58,312 nt of DNA, from positions 1 to 58,312 of the IMG/VR virus record IMGVR_UViG_3300017706_001678. One strand, given 5' to 3'. Below are positions 42,245-51,365 of this stretch, piece by piece; position 1 is the stretch's first letter; each line of letters begins with the position of its first letter. This DNA comes from a virus. The translations under genes and the position numbers were made by a program. Under the pieces are notes generated by a model, which was not told the DNA's origin, did no database searches, and saw only the letters and a program-made list of their open reading frames with translations.

Positions 42245-43300
42245 ATGACATCTTTTATTGATAAAAAATACATTAATATACTCTCTGGTCAACTAGATAA
42301 ATTTAAGTGGGCTAAGAATAATCTAGCAAACTGTAGATGTCCAATTTGTGGGGATTCACAAAAAAATAAAACTAAAGCTAGATTTTATTTCTTTGAGAGT
42401 AAGAATAAATATTTTGTTAAGTGTCATAATTGCGGCTACTCATCTGACATGTTTGGTTTTTTAGATAAGGTAGATGTTAATCTTAAAAAAGAATATTCTA
42501 TAGAATTATGGAAAGAAAAAAATGGAACTAAAAGAAGTAAAATATCAGAAAGCGAAATGAATTCTATGTTTAGTAAACCAAAGTTTAAACCAAAGCATGA
42601 TTTACTAAAACCATTAATTTGTATTAATGACCTAGAAGAAAACCATATCTGCCGACAGTTCGTGGACATGAGAAAGATCCCGAAGAAGTTCTACAGTATG
42701 TTGTACTTTACTGATAACTTCTATGGGTATATGAAAAAGGTTGATCCTGAATTAAATCCTTCATTGGTCACAAAACCAGAACCACGACTCGTTATTCCTT
42801 TCTTCGACAAGAAGGATAATGTAGTTGCGGTTCAGGGTCGGTCGTTGTCGATGAAGGATGAGTACAATGCCCGCACTACCTTACGGTATATTACTGTGAA
42901 GTCGGATAAATCAATTGAACGACTCTGGTATGGTATGTGGCGTGCAAACCCAAAGAAGCGTGTGTATGTCGTCGAGGGTCCATTAGACAGTCTCTTCATC
43001 GACAACACCGTTGCTATGGTGGGTGCAGCATCAGTGCAGAACGAACCTGCTCGTTTTGCAAACACTGATATGGTTTATGTTCTTGATAATGAACCACGCA
43101 ATCCCCAGATTGTGAAGTTTAATGAGAACCTAATTAATCAGGGAAAGACAGTATGTATTTGGCCGAATGGTATGAAAGATAAAGATATTAACGATATGAT
43201 CTATAGGTTTACTCCAAAACAAATAAAAAAAATAATGAATGATAATGCTGTTTCCGGACTGGAAGCAATGATGCGTCTTAACAGATGGAGAAAGGTATAA
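42245..43300 (+). CDS. 61: DNA primase gp61
   Basis: I chose ATG 42245 over 42233, as it gives the usual TSFIDKKYINILS opening and avoids overlap with gp41. The length is 351 aa (T4 342). A zinc finger CPIC (C32, C35) and CHNC (C60, C63) lies near the N-terminus. The TOPRIM-like core shows RLVIPFFDKKDNVVAVQGR, VYVVEGPLDSLF (catalytic Glu) and MVYVLDNEPRN (DxD-like). It makes RNA primers on the lagging strand with gp41. Confidence 0.93.
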   Translation: MTSFIDKKYINILSGQLDKFKWAKNNLANCRCPICGDSQKNKTKARFYFFESKNKYFVKCHNCGYSSDMFGFLDKVDVNLKKEYSIELWKEKNGTKRSKISESEMNSMFSKPKFKPKHDLLKPLICINDLEENHICRQFVDMRKIPKKFYSMLYFTDNFYGYMKKVDPELNPSLVTKPEPRLVIPFFDKKDNVVAVQGRSLSMKDEYNARTTLRYITVKSDKSIERLWYGMWRANPKKRVYVVEGPLDSLFIDNTVAMVGAASVQNEPARFANTDMVYVLDNEPRNPQIVKFNENLINQGKTVCIWPNGMKDKDINDMIYRFTPKQIKKIMNDNAVSGLEAMMRLNRWRKV

Positions 43301-43301
43301 T

Positions 43302-44027
43302 ATGAGTGAGAAGGTATTAGATAAGGGACATGTTGAATTGGTAGACCACATGGGTTCAGACCTCATGGTGTGTAACGCCGCACGGGTTTCGTTCTCAAAG
43401 GACACCGAGTGGGAGATTGACGAGGAAGCAGTGAGGAGACTGCGTGAGAGTGGATCCTCGTACCACCCAGAGGATGTACAGAAGTTAGGTGAAAGGGATG
43501 TGAAGTTGTTGAAGTATCTGGCGACTCACCAACACTGGACGCCGTTTGCACATCCTCAGATTACGCTGCGTGTGAAGGCGCCTGTGTCGATTCGCACACA
43601 AATGTTCAAGCACAAACAGGGCTTCGTGGAGAATGAAATCTCTCGCCGTTATGTTTCGTTTGAACCAGAGTTCTACAATCCCAAGTGGAGAGGTAAACCG
43701 AAGAATGGTGCTAAACAGGGAAGTGATGATTTCATAGAAATACAGGATGAAATCCAGCAAACTTATAATAGTATGCTTATTGGGTGTCTCCGTAATTATT
43801 ATGATCTACTTGATGCTGGAGTAGCACCAGAACAAGCAAGGTTCATTCTTCCCCAAGGAATGTATACCGAGTGGTATTGGACTGGTTCGCTTGCTGCTTA
43901 TGCTCGGTTTTATAAGCAAAGAATCGATGAACATGCACAATATGAAGTAAGAGAATATGCAAAATCAATCGGTGTTTTAATTTCTAGACTTTTCCCAGTT
44001 TCTTGGAAGTGCCTCACTACTAAATAG
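43302..44027 (+). CDS. thyX: Flavin-dependent thymidylate synthase ThyX
   Basis: The protein has 241 aa. It contains AARVSFSKD (22-34 region), a LLKYLATHQHWTPFAHPQITL segment, and MFKHKQGFVENEISRRYVSF (101-120), corresponding to the ThyX signature RHRxxSxNExSxRY with KHK in place of RHR and one residue inserted. QARFILPQGMYTEWYWTGSL near the C-terminus is also typical. It makes dTMP from dUMP using FAD and methylenetetrahydrofolate, completing the route from the upstream dUTPase. A GGAG-type site lies before the ATG, inside the gp61 stop region. Confidence 0.92.
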   Translation: MSEKVLDKGHVELVDHMGSDLMVCNAARVSFSKDTEWEIDEEAVRRLRESGSSYHPEDVQKLGERDVKLLKYLATHQHWTPFAHPQITLRVKAPVSIRTQMFKHKQGFVENEISRRYVSFEPEFYNPKWRGKPKNGAKQGSDDFIEIQDEIQQTYNSMLIGCLRNYYDLLDAGVAPEQARFILPQGMYTEWYWTGSLAAYARFYKQRIDEHAQYEVREYAKSIGVLISRLFPVSWKCLTTK

Positions 44028-44041
44028 AGTGAAGCTTTTTT
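44011..44041 (+). terminator. Terminator-like hairpin at the end of thyX
   Basis: GCCTCACT (44011-44018) pairs with AGTGAAGC (44028-44035) with one C-A mismatch, followed by six T (44036-44041). The 9-nt loop is ACTAAATAG. It includes the thyX stop and would end the early replication transcript. Confidence 0.6.
44019..44026 (+). promoter_or_regulatory. Late promoter motif ACTAAATA opening fibre island 2
   Basis: This late-type octamer lies 27 nt before the ATG of the first gene of the second fibre island. It sits exactly in the loop of the terminator-like hairpin and includes the first two bases of the thyX stop TAG. Confidence 0.5.
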
Positions 44042-44053
44042 ATAGGAATTGAT

Positions 44054-44542
44054 ATGTCTGCAGATTTATCGAATTATGACATTTATGTTTATAGGGGGAA
44101 TACCTATAAATTAGATTTTTGTTATACGGACAATAATAATGTTGGTATAGATTTATCTAATTATGAAGCAAAAATGCAAATTAGACGAACACCAGACTCC
44201 GAATATTTACTTGCTGAGATTATAGAAAATTATCCAACAGGAAGTTTTGGTAGGGGATTGTCTGGAGATTTTGTTAGTGGTTCTGGGACTACTGGTTATA
44301 CTGGGGGTCTAATATTAAATTACTCAGGAACTACTGGGGATGTACATATTCATATAGATGGAGAAACAACCTATGGTATTCCCGTAGGTAAGTATAACTA
44401 CGACTTACAATTGAATAATTCTATAACAGGAATACGAACTACAATATTACGAGGTAGATTTGAAATTTTAACAGTTTCGAATATAGTAGAACGCTCTGCT
44501 CCTATATTCTCTGGAGAGGGATTAATTGGAGGTAGCGAGTAA
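44054..44542 (+). CDS. Fibre-associated adaptor-like protein (BppU N-terminus-like), copy 1
   Basis: The protein has 162 aa. YDIYVYRGNTYKLDFCYTD, then GIDLSNYEAKMQIR, follows the phage baseplate-upper-protein type beta-sandwich pattern (R-G-D/N-T-x-x-L-x-F, then D-L-(S)-x-(10)-R). The protein is a paralogue of the gene at 51366 over its whole length (shared YPTGSFG, GGxILNY, GTTGxVxIxID elements). Each copy opens a gene run behind a late motif. It overlaps the 1316-aa fibre by one base. Likely a connector for the adjacent fibre (inference). Confidence 0.72.
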   Translation: MSADLSNYDIYVYRGNTYKLDFCYTDNNNVGIDLSNYEAKMQIRRTPDSEYLLAEIIENYPTGSFGRGLSGDFVSGSGTTGYTGGLILNYSGTTGDVHIHIDGETTYGIPVGKYNYDLQLNNSITGIRTTILRGRFEILTVSNIVERSAPIFSGEGLIGGSE

Positions 44543-47500
44543 TGGTATATTGGTCTGAGGGTGATATAATACAACCTTATTTTTCTCTATCCGGATATCC
44601 ACCCCCAACAGTTCAGGGATATCAATGGTTAAGTAACGATAGTATACTCGTGGGATATACTGGTAATACTTATCAGATAGGCACTGCTGATATTGGAAAT
44701 ATAATATCAGTTAATATTACAGCTATTAATTTCTATGGTTCTACTATATCTAACATATCAATTGGTGATGCTGTTACTGGTAGTACTACTGATTTTGCTC
44801 CATTTTTTACTGGAACACCCAACGCATCTGCGGTTGGACAAACTACTTTCACACAAGTATTTATTGATGATATTGGTTCGACTGGAAATCCTCCGCCAAT
44901 AGTATCTTACCGATGGTCACAAAATGGTAGTATAATTAATGGAGCAGTAAATCAGTCATACACACCAACTATTACTGGACCATTGCTAGGTAACATAACT
45001 CTATCAAATTATGTCGGTTCTACTGGTGCCACTATAGACTTTGGTACAGTTATTGAGTCGGGTGACTTTGCTCCAACCTTTACTGGAACTCCCCAAGGGT
45101 CTACTCTGACCCCAGACGTAGGAGAAAGATTGGAATTTCTCAACTATGGTTCTACGGGAGTTCCTGAACCTGTCACATCTTTCCAGTGGTATGATGATGA
45201 TGTTGTTATCTCTGGTGCTACTGGATATGCATATGTTGTTGGTGCTACTGGTGAACTTGCAGGTGCGAAGAAGACAATCATAGTTACTGTCGGGCTTGCT
45301 GCGGGTGGTAATGATGGAAACCGGTTTTACTTTGATGGCGTACAAAATCCTGTAGACTATCCATTAACCAGAGGTGTTGAATATATATTCGATCAATCTG
45401 ATAGTTCAAACGGTACTCATCCATTGGTTCTTAAAAATGGTGGTGATAACTATTCTTGGACAACAGACACAAATCCCGGCGGAGAATTGTCCAATGGTAT
45501 TGGTGTAAGAACATTAATTGTTCCCGCTGATGCACCAGCATCACTGACATATGTCTGCAATATTCACGGTCCCGGAATGGGAAATTCTATTACTGTTACA
45601 GATGTTATTAATAGTACTATAGCCGGACATATAGATGGTGTTGTTACTATTACGAATGAATTGGGATCTGCTGGAGAAACAGTAGATTTTGGTATTATTG
45701 GTTCTGAATTAGTTGTCCCATCCTTCACTGGAACACCTAGTGCATCTGTCTTTGGACAAACTGCCGGATTTGCAGTGACTATTCAGAATGTTGGCGCAAC
45801 AGGATACCCCCCACCATCAACAACATACTACTGGACTCAAAATGGTAGTATAATCAATGGTGCGGGTGGTCAATCATACACACCGAGTGATACTGGACGG
45901 TTATTTGGTAATGTAACTATAACAAACGGTTCCGGATCTACCGGCGCAACGGTGGACTTTGGTGATATTATTGCATCACCGGGATCATTTTGGGAACCAT
46001 TTAGTGTTGCACAGTCAGAAATTAGTTCACTGTCTGAAAATCAAAACATTGACTTTGGTATTCGTAAGTTTGCTGCGTCAAATTCAGACCATCTAGCAGA
46101 TGGAATTAGCCTCACGGCACGGAGTGTGGGGATTTCTGGTGGTCGATTTAGTATGGCTAAAACTGCAACTTGGGTTGATATTGGGGATGGTGTGTATGCA
46201 GCAGACCACGACTTCAGTGACTATGAATCGTTGATGTTCTATCTGATGGATGGAAATGCATCAACCAAACCTCTACTCGCAGTCAATCCATCACCACCAT
46301 CCGAAATGGACCCGTATCGTTTCTGTTACAATGGTAATTGGTTTACCGTAAACAAACAGTCGGCTGGCATCACTAATGGTATTGTTCATACAGTCGCAGG
46401 TGATAATGCGTACAACGAAACCATCCTTGGATGGACGATCACTGATGCAACACTCAAGTCGCAGGTCAACGATATTCTAGCGGGTGTTACGGTAGGGATC
46501 ACGGCTGGGCCGTGGACACTGATTCACTCCTCATCAAACACCGTATCAGCGGCAAGAATTGAGTCTTGGGACAATACGAGCGGTGGTTTAACCCTTGCAG
46601 CACTCGGTGGTGGGAGTCTGACAACTTATCTAACGTACCTAGACTTTGCCATATGTGGTATTCCCGGTCAGACACTTAAAAGTGGTGAGTATACATGGGA
46701 TCTCACGAATGGTGTCACAGCAGCGCGGGCTTTATATAGACCTGCAAACGGCGATGCTTCAGATGCACGAATCCCAGTCAGTGATTATTGCTTCAAACTT
46801 GGTGGTGGAGCAGGGGTTGGTGTTACATTAGAAAATGTGATAATGGAAGGACAGGCTTTAAGGGGTAGTGCAGCAGGTGTAATTCGGGATAACGGAGCAT
46901 ATGGTTCTGCTGTCGTCTCCAACTGCTCAATCACCGATGGAAGTCGGTTCGCAAGAATCAACTACACACCCATAACATTCGACAAGTGTGTCATGAGAAG
47001 ATGTAGTGGTCGTGGTGCTGCCGTGCGTGATGGTAGTACGTTCACAAACAACATCATAGATCATGTTGAAAGTTTCTCTGGTGTTCTTATACAGACGGCT
47101 ACCCCAACGTCTGACCTCAAACACTCGCACATAGAGAACAATGTATTCTCTCTCGAAGCGTCTACTCACGGTCAGGGATTGTCTTTGTATAAGGACTCAT
47201 GGCGTAATGCGACAGTTAAACACAACATTTTCTATAATTGTCAAAGGGCACACTCTTTCCAGCCACTCGATGGAGCAGGCATCGGTGTGACTCTGGCATA
47301 TGGATATACGTTCGAGAACAACCTCGTCGTCGTCGATAAGGTTCTTGATATTCAGGGTTTCCTATCAGGACAAAAAACAATTTCGTTCAACGGAGCACCA
47401 GACACAGGATTGAGTGGAAGCACTGGCGCCCAAACTGTTACCATTCGTAACAATACATCTGTCATAACAGATCTAGTTCCAACAACATTCACACTTTCGA

Positions 47501-48492
47501 ATAGAAGACAGTTGTCTTCAATGGACTTAAGAAAAATCTGTCACTCTACCGTCGTGGTGGAAAACAATATCGTATCGGGTATAAATGCACCAAATGGTGA
47601 GTCTGGTGATAAAGCAGGACACACACACGCAAATAACCTACAGTACAATTACGCTAGTGAAAATGCAATATCTCTTACTGATAAACGAATTCATACGAAT
47701 CTTGATGACTATTTAGAGTCAGGAACTTTCCAAGGCAAGACGGTGGGTGGTGGTGCTAGCGACGGAGGTGTTCTTGGTGTGCGTTGGTCAACTGTTCCAA
47801 CGTCCACCCAGATTCAACAAATAGTTTCCACTGATGATGTAAACTGGGACTCTACATATCCTGCACTTACGTTACCGGCAGGAGCATCATACTCAAGAGC
47901 ATATGAAGAAACACAGGCATGGGGACTCACTGGTGGTGGTACTGGTGACCTTGGACCGTGGCAAGCCGCAAATGCGTCATGGGGATCCGATGCAGGGACT
48001 CCAGTTTATGCCTATGGTGCAGTAGGAGCGGCCGGTGTGACTGGTTGGATTCCCGGAAGAAATGCAGCACACTGTAGTCCTGATTATGTTGGTGACAATA
48101 TTATGTGGATATGGGACTTTTATGGTTTGACATTAGAAAGAGATAATTTCGTCGATGGTATGTCTGGCGACTACTACAGACTACAAGTCACTGTGACCAA
48201 GGGTGGTAGTGGAGACAACTCCTCTGGAGGATATTATGCGGGTAACACAGGGCAGGTTTATAACTACTATTGGGATCCTAACACAATTAGCACACATACA
48301 AGTGACGCTTTGCGTTGGTCGATAGGTGATCTAGGTACAGGAAGTGACGAGTGGCCTACTAGTGGCATAACTGGTAGCATGTGGGGAAACAATCCACTAT
48401 ATACACATACTTTCCAATCTACACCATTCGTAGGAACCAACACCGTTTCATTGACATATTCAATTACACATGTAGGATATCCAGAACCATGA
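44542..48492 (+). CDS. 1316-aa fibre: Ig-like repeats, cupredoxin-like domain, beta-helix
   Basis: N-terminal residues about 1-250 and 385-480 hold Ig-like repeats: FTGTP-x-(A/G)-S-x-(4)-G-x-(T), PPP-x-x-(S/T)-Y-x-W-(S/T)-QNGSIINGA, then GATVDFG or GATIDFG. Residues about 250-352 are cupredoxin-like: H293 (GTHPLVLKN), IVPADAPASLTYVC with C339, H342 and M346. From about residue 480 a distinct domain leads into a right-handed beta-helix (about 750-1080), with N-N-I/V and stacking rungs (FTNNIIDHV, VENNIVSG). The C-terminal about 140 residues are beta-rich and may be a receptor-binding head. Probably the main adhesin of island 2 (inference). Confidence 0.82.
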   Translation: MVYWSEGDIIQPYFSLSGYPPPTVQGYQWLSNDSILVGYTGNTYQIGTADIGNIISVNITAINFYGSTISNISIGDAVTGSTTDFAPFFTGTPNASAVGQTTFTQVFIDDIGSTGNPPPIVSYRWSQNGSIINGAVNQSYTPTITGPLLGNITLSNYVGSTGATIDFGTVIESGDFAPTFTGTPQGSTLTPDVGERLEFLNYGSTGVPEPVTSFQWYDDDVVISGATGYAYVVGATGELAGAKKTIIVTVGLAAGGNDGNRFYFDGVQNPVDYPLTRGVEYIFDQSDSSNGTHPLVLKNGGDNYSWTTDTNPGGELSNGIGVRTLIVPADAPASLTYVCNIHGPGMGNSITVTDVINSTIAGHIDGVVTITNELGSAGETVDFGIIGSELVVPSFTGTPSASVFGQTAGFAVTIQNVGATGYPPPSTTYYWTQNGSIINGAGGQSYTPSDTGRLFGNVTITNGSGSTGATVDFGDIIASPGSFWEPFSVAQSEISSLSENQNIDFGIRKFAASNSDHLADGISLTARSVGISGGRFSMAKTATWVDIGDGVYAADHDFSDYESLMFYLMDGNASTKPLLAVNPSPPSEMDPYRFCYNGNWFTVNKQSAGITNGIVHTVAGDNAYNETILGWTITDATLKSQVNDILAGVTVGITAGPWTLIHSSSNTVSAARIESWDNTSGGLTLAALGGGSLTTYLTYLDFAICGIPGQTLKSGEYTWDLTNGVTAARALYRPANGDASDARIPVSDYCFKLGGGAGVGVTLENVIMEGQALRGSAAGVIRDNGAYGSAVVSNCSITDGSRFARINYTPITFDKCVMRRCSGRGAAVRDGSTFTNNIIDHVESFSGVLIQTATPTSDLKHSHIENNVFSLEASTHGQGLSLYKDSWRNATVKHNIFYNCQRAHSFQPLDGAGIGVTLAYGYTFENNLVVVDKVLDIQGFLSGQKTISFNGAPDTGLSGSTGAQTVTIRNNTSVITDLVPTTFTLSNRRQLSSMDLRKICHSTVVVENNIVSGINAPNGESGDKAGHTHANNLQYNYASENAISLTDKRIHTNLDDYLESGTFQGKTVGGGASDGGVLGVRWSTVPTSTQIQQIVSTDDVNWDSTYPALTLPAGASYSRAYEETQAWGLTGGGTGDLGPWQAANASWGSDAGTPVYAYGAVGAAGVTGWIPGRNAAHCSPDYVGDNIMWIWDFYGLTLERDNFVDGMSGDYYRLQVTVTKGGSGDNSSGGYYAGNTGQVYNYYWDPNTISTHTSDALRWSIGDLGTGSDEWPTSGITGSMWGNNPLYTHTFQSTPFVGTNTVSLTYSITHVGYPEP

Positions 48493-51308
48493 GTTTAATA
48501 ACAGACAATTATCAATGGGACATTCAGTATACTGGTGCTACACCAGTGACCGGAACATTTCTAGATGGCACTCCTTGGATCTATCCAAACGGAGCGACTT
48601 TGGTTTTAGTGGGCGTGTCTCCGGGTCAGACTCTCGCTGCACCTGAAATACAAAATTATGGATTTGAAAGTGGGTATTCTGGAGTTACGTTGCCTGTTGG
48701 TGGTACATATGCACCCGGAACTTTCCAGACATCATCGGGTGTGACATTACCCGGTGCAACTGGGATGGTAAATCAAACAATTATCAATCCACATTATGGT
48801 AAAATTAAAAGAGATGCCGCATACAGAGGTATTTCGTATGATTATGGTACGTTTGATGAAAATGTAAATTGTGTTACTGGACAAGTTGTTACTGGAAACC
48901 AACCCACAAATTATGATCTTTTGTTTGATTTTAGAATGGGAATTCAAGACGACAAACCAGAGTTGACTGTTGGTAGATACTTTGATTCGAGTCAAGGTGT
49001 AACACAATCAAACAACGATGGAGTGATAAATCCCGGTGTGACTCTGGAAGCCGGTGACATGATTGTCACTCAAACTGCATACACTGGAGTCATGGGAAAC
49101 AGTGAAATTTGGACTGGTGGTGGAGGAGAAGTATGTTGGACTCAATCATGGGGAGTGTGTACCGTTGTTGGATCGATTCCGCCATCAAATGCGTTCAGGC
49201 CTCCTGTCAACTGGGATCCTACGGACAAAGCAAACAGACCAATACTGACAGAAGTAGACGACTTGTCCGGACATATCGTTTCTTATCCAAATTATAATTT
49301 CACAGAGGACACAAAATCATGGACAGACACTATAATCTGTCCGGAAGAAATTGAGAATGATTCATATGTGGGCAACCCAAAACAAAGACCGGGAAGCTTG
49401 AATTTAGTTCCAATGTGGAATGACAACTCCAAACTTCGCGGGACTATGAAAGCACAGTCTACATCATACCGTGAGTATGGTGGTTGGGAAGCCATGCAAG
49501 ACGAGGCAAGAATGATTTCTGCATTTGATCCGGGTGTCACGGCTGACGACAGGATTGAATATAGAAGATTGATGACACAAAAAGGAATCGATGTCGGAAT
49601 GGCTTCATATAGCCTAGGCAAATTCTTTAAGAATAATGGATATCACGGAGGAGAATGGAATCCAAAGATATACTTTGCTTACCTTGTTACCCAAGACTCC
49701 AGATTATTTGACGTACTAGATTTTAAATTTGGTAACACATCAAATGAAACATACAAAGAAATTTCAAAAACTGGGCCCGCTGGTAAGAAATTAACTAAAG
49801 GTTACCATGAAACTGAACAATCTCAACAAGGTGGACCCCTTTGTAGTTTTAGACACTTCGATCTTAATGTGAGAGAAAGTGGTATAAGTGGTGGTACTGC
49901 ATACATTGTAATAGATAGACCAATAGACTCAAGTGCAAATAATTTAGTTTATTATAACCAAGATGGTTCGACATACGAGGGACCGGGAACGAATCCAGTG
50001 ACCGGCACTGATGGAAATGTATACAATGGTCCGGGAATTACATCGAGTCGGCCGGTTGCTTATCATGGACTGTTTAGTGATGAACTAGGCATATCTCCGT
50101 CGTCTAAGTGGTGGGGATTGTCAAGCAATCAAAGAAAACTCAAAGACGCATATTTAATGAGTGCCTATGTGAGAACCAAGGGCCCGTCTGGTGGAATCTC
50201 CAGAATCATATGGACAGATTCCACAGATCCGGCTCCGGGTTATGTTGGGTCATGGAATCCAATCGAAGGCACAGCGGGAACTCAATCTACTTGGGAGAAG
50301 AATCCAGATTATATTACAGCGTGGCTTCAAGAAGATATTGTTGGTGGTGGTCCAAATGGAATTACACAAGCAGATCTATCTAATGCACTCGTTGAAACCA
50401 GACCCAACTTAGAGTATAGAACAATAACATACGGTGAAAAGAATACTTCGACAGAAGCAGGAGATTATGCGTACACATATTCCTTTATCAGTCATGTTCT
50501 CTCTAATCAATTGATATACAACTCAATTCAAAGTGCAGGAATTACCCTTCCCCATTGGGGACAACTAATGAAAAATAGATCTAATTTCCTTACAGCAACT
50601 GATGCAGGGAAAAATGTACTGGTACATTGGTCCAACGCGGCATATAATGTAGGACATATACCAAATGGTAATTTCTTAGACACCAGAACATTGTATCACG
50701 CTATGCTCAGGCAAGAGTGTGCTGCCGGTGCAAGTTTGTCACCAGCAGTCATGGAAAACACAGAAGGTGAAAGTATGCCCACCAGTGGTCCCAGTGAGTG
50801 GGGCAGATTAAGGTGTTTAGATGCTTCTAGGTGGTATGATTTACCATCAACAAAGACATGGGAAGAACTACAATCAATCACGGGTGCATCTGGTGGAGTC
50901 ACATCAATAGCAAAGTCAAGTAACGGCACATATTCGCACTATAGAATTGGAAGCGGTCAAGAACTGGGAAGTCCGGGTTGGACTCGGTGGTATTACACAT
51001 CAACCGATGGTCCACCAAATTTTGCTACCACAGGTACGGGACCAACGGGCGAGCTCGTTCTCAAAGGTTGTCCTAATGAATGGAGTAATTATGATGGTCC
51101 TGCCTATGCTATGTGTCCCGGCGCGACATTTGCTTATGGGTTAACTCTGACTTTTACATCAGCATCTAGTGGAACCGATACTAATTGGAACGCTGCATGG
51201 AAACTAATTGATGATGTAGTTCCCTTTAATATGATCGGTCCTTTCCTTGGTGGTGCAAATGATTTTCCTGCACCAAATATCATATGGACACGCAGTGCAG
51301 ATCAGTAA
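48489..51308 (+). CDS. Large virion-type protein, 939 aa, family not recognised
   Basis: I chose ATG 48489, which overlaps the upstream stop (ATGA), rather than an earlier ATG at 48381 inside the 1316-aa gene. The protein is Gly/Thr/Trp-rich. A beta-rich N-terminus (about 1-130) precedes a body with many aromatic residues and helices (EWNPKIYFAYLVTQDSRLFD, YSFISHVLSNQLIYNS). It lacks collagen or Ig repeats. The aromatic clefts fit a glycan-binding or glycan-active tail protein, but no catalytic motif can be named. Cysteines are few and scattered. It is placed between two BppU-like paralogues. Confidence 0.75.
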   Translation: MSLITDNYQWDIQYTGATPVTGTFLDGTPWIYPNGATLVLVGVSPGQTLAAPEIQNYGFESGYSGVTLPVGGTYAPGTFQTSSGVTLPGATGMVNQTIINPHYGKIKRDAAYRGISYDYGTFDENVNCVTGQVVTGNQPTNYDLLFDFRMGIQDDKPELTVGRYFDSSQGVTQSNNDGVINPGVTLEAGDMIVTQTAYTGVMGNSEIWTGGGGEVCWTQSWGVCTVVGSIPPSNAFRPPVNWDPTDKANRPILTEVDDLSGHIVSYPNYNFTEDTKSWTDTIICPEEIENDSYVGNPKQRPGSLNLVPMWNDNSKLRGTMKAQSTSYREYGGWEAMQDEARMISAFDPGVTADDRIEYRRLMTQKGIDVGMASYSLGKFFKNNGYHGGEWNPKIYFAYLVTQDSRLFDVLDFKFGNTSNETYKEISKTGPAGKKLTKGYHETEQSQQGGPLCSFRHFDLNVRESGISGGTAYIVIDRPIDSSANNLVYYNQDGSTYEGPGTNPVTGTDGNVYNGPGITSSRPVAYHGLFSDELGISPSSKWWGLSSNQRKLKDAYLMSAYVRTKGPSGGISRIIWTDSTDPAPGYVGSWNPIEGTAGTQSTWEKNPDYITAWLQEDIVGGGPNGITQADLSNALVETRPNLEYRTITYGEKNTSTEAGDYAYTYSFISHVLSNQLIYNSIQSAGITLPHWGQLMKNRSNFLTATDAGKNVLVHWSNAAYNVGHIPNGNFLDTRTLYHAMLRQECAAGASLSPAVMENTEGESMPTSGPSEWGRLRCLDASRWYDLPSTKTWEELQSITGASGGVTSIAKSSNGTYSHYRIGSGQELGSPGWTRWYYTSTDGPPNFATTGTGPTGELVLKGCPNEWSNYDGPAYAMCPGATFAYGLTLTFTSASSGTDTNWNAAWKLIDDVVPFNMIGPFLGGANDFPAPNIIWTRSADQ

Positions 51309-51342
51309 TATTTAAGTTTTTAATTTTCAACAAAAATTAATT

Positions 51343-51350
51343 CCTAAATA
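51343..51350 (+). promoter_or_regulatory. Late promoter motif CCTAAATA before the second adaptor copy
   Basis: Same octamer as before regA. It lies in the 57-bp gap, 15 nt before the ATG at 51366. An AGGAG ribosome site (51355-51359) follows closely, so the leader would be only about 10 nt. An AT-only hairpin (TAATTTT / AAAATTA) stands just upstream. Confidence 0.5.
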
Positions 51351-51365
51351 CAGTAGGAGATCTGT

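Noticed and set aside
48381-48488. Upstream extension of the 939-aa protein into the 1316-aa gene
   Set aside because: The 36 extra residues overlap the end of the upstream gene, are unlike the rest, and ATG 48489 gives the ATGA junction typical of this genome.
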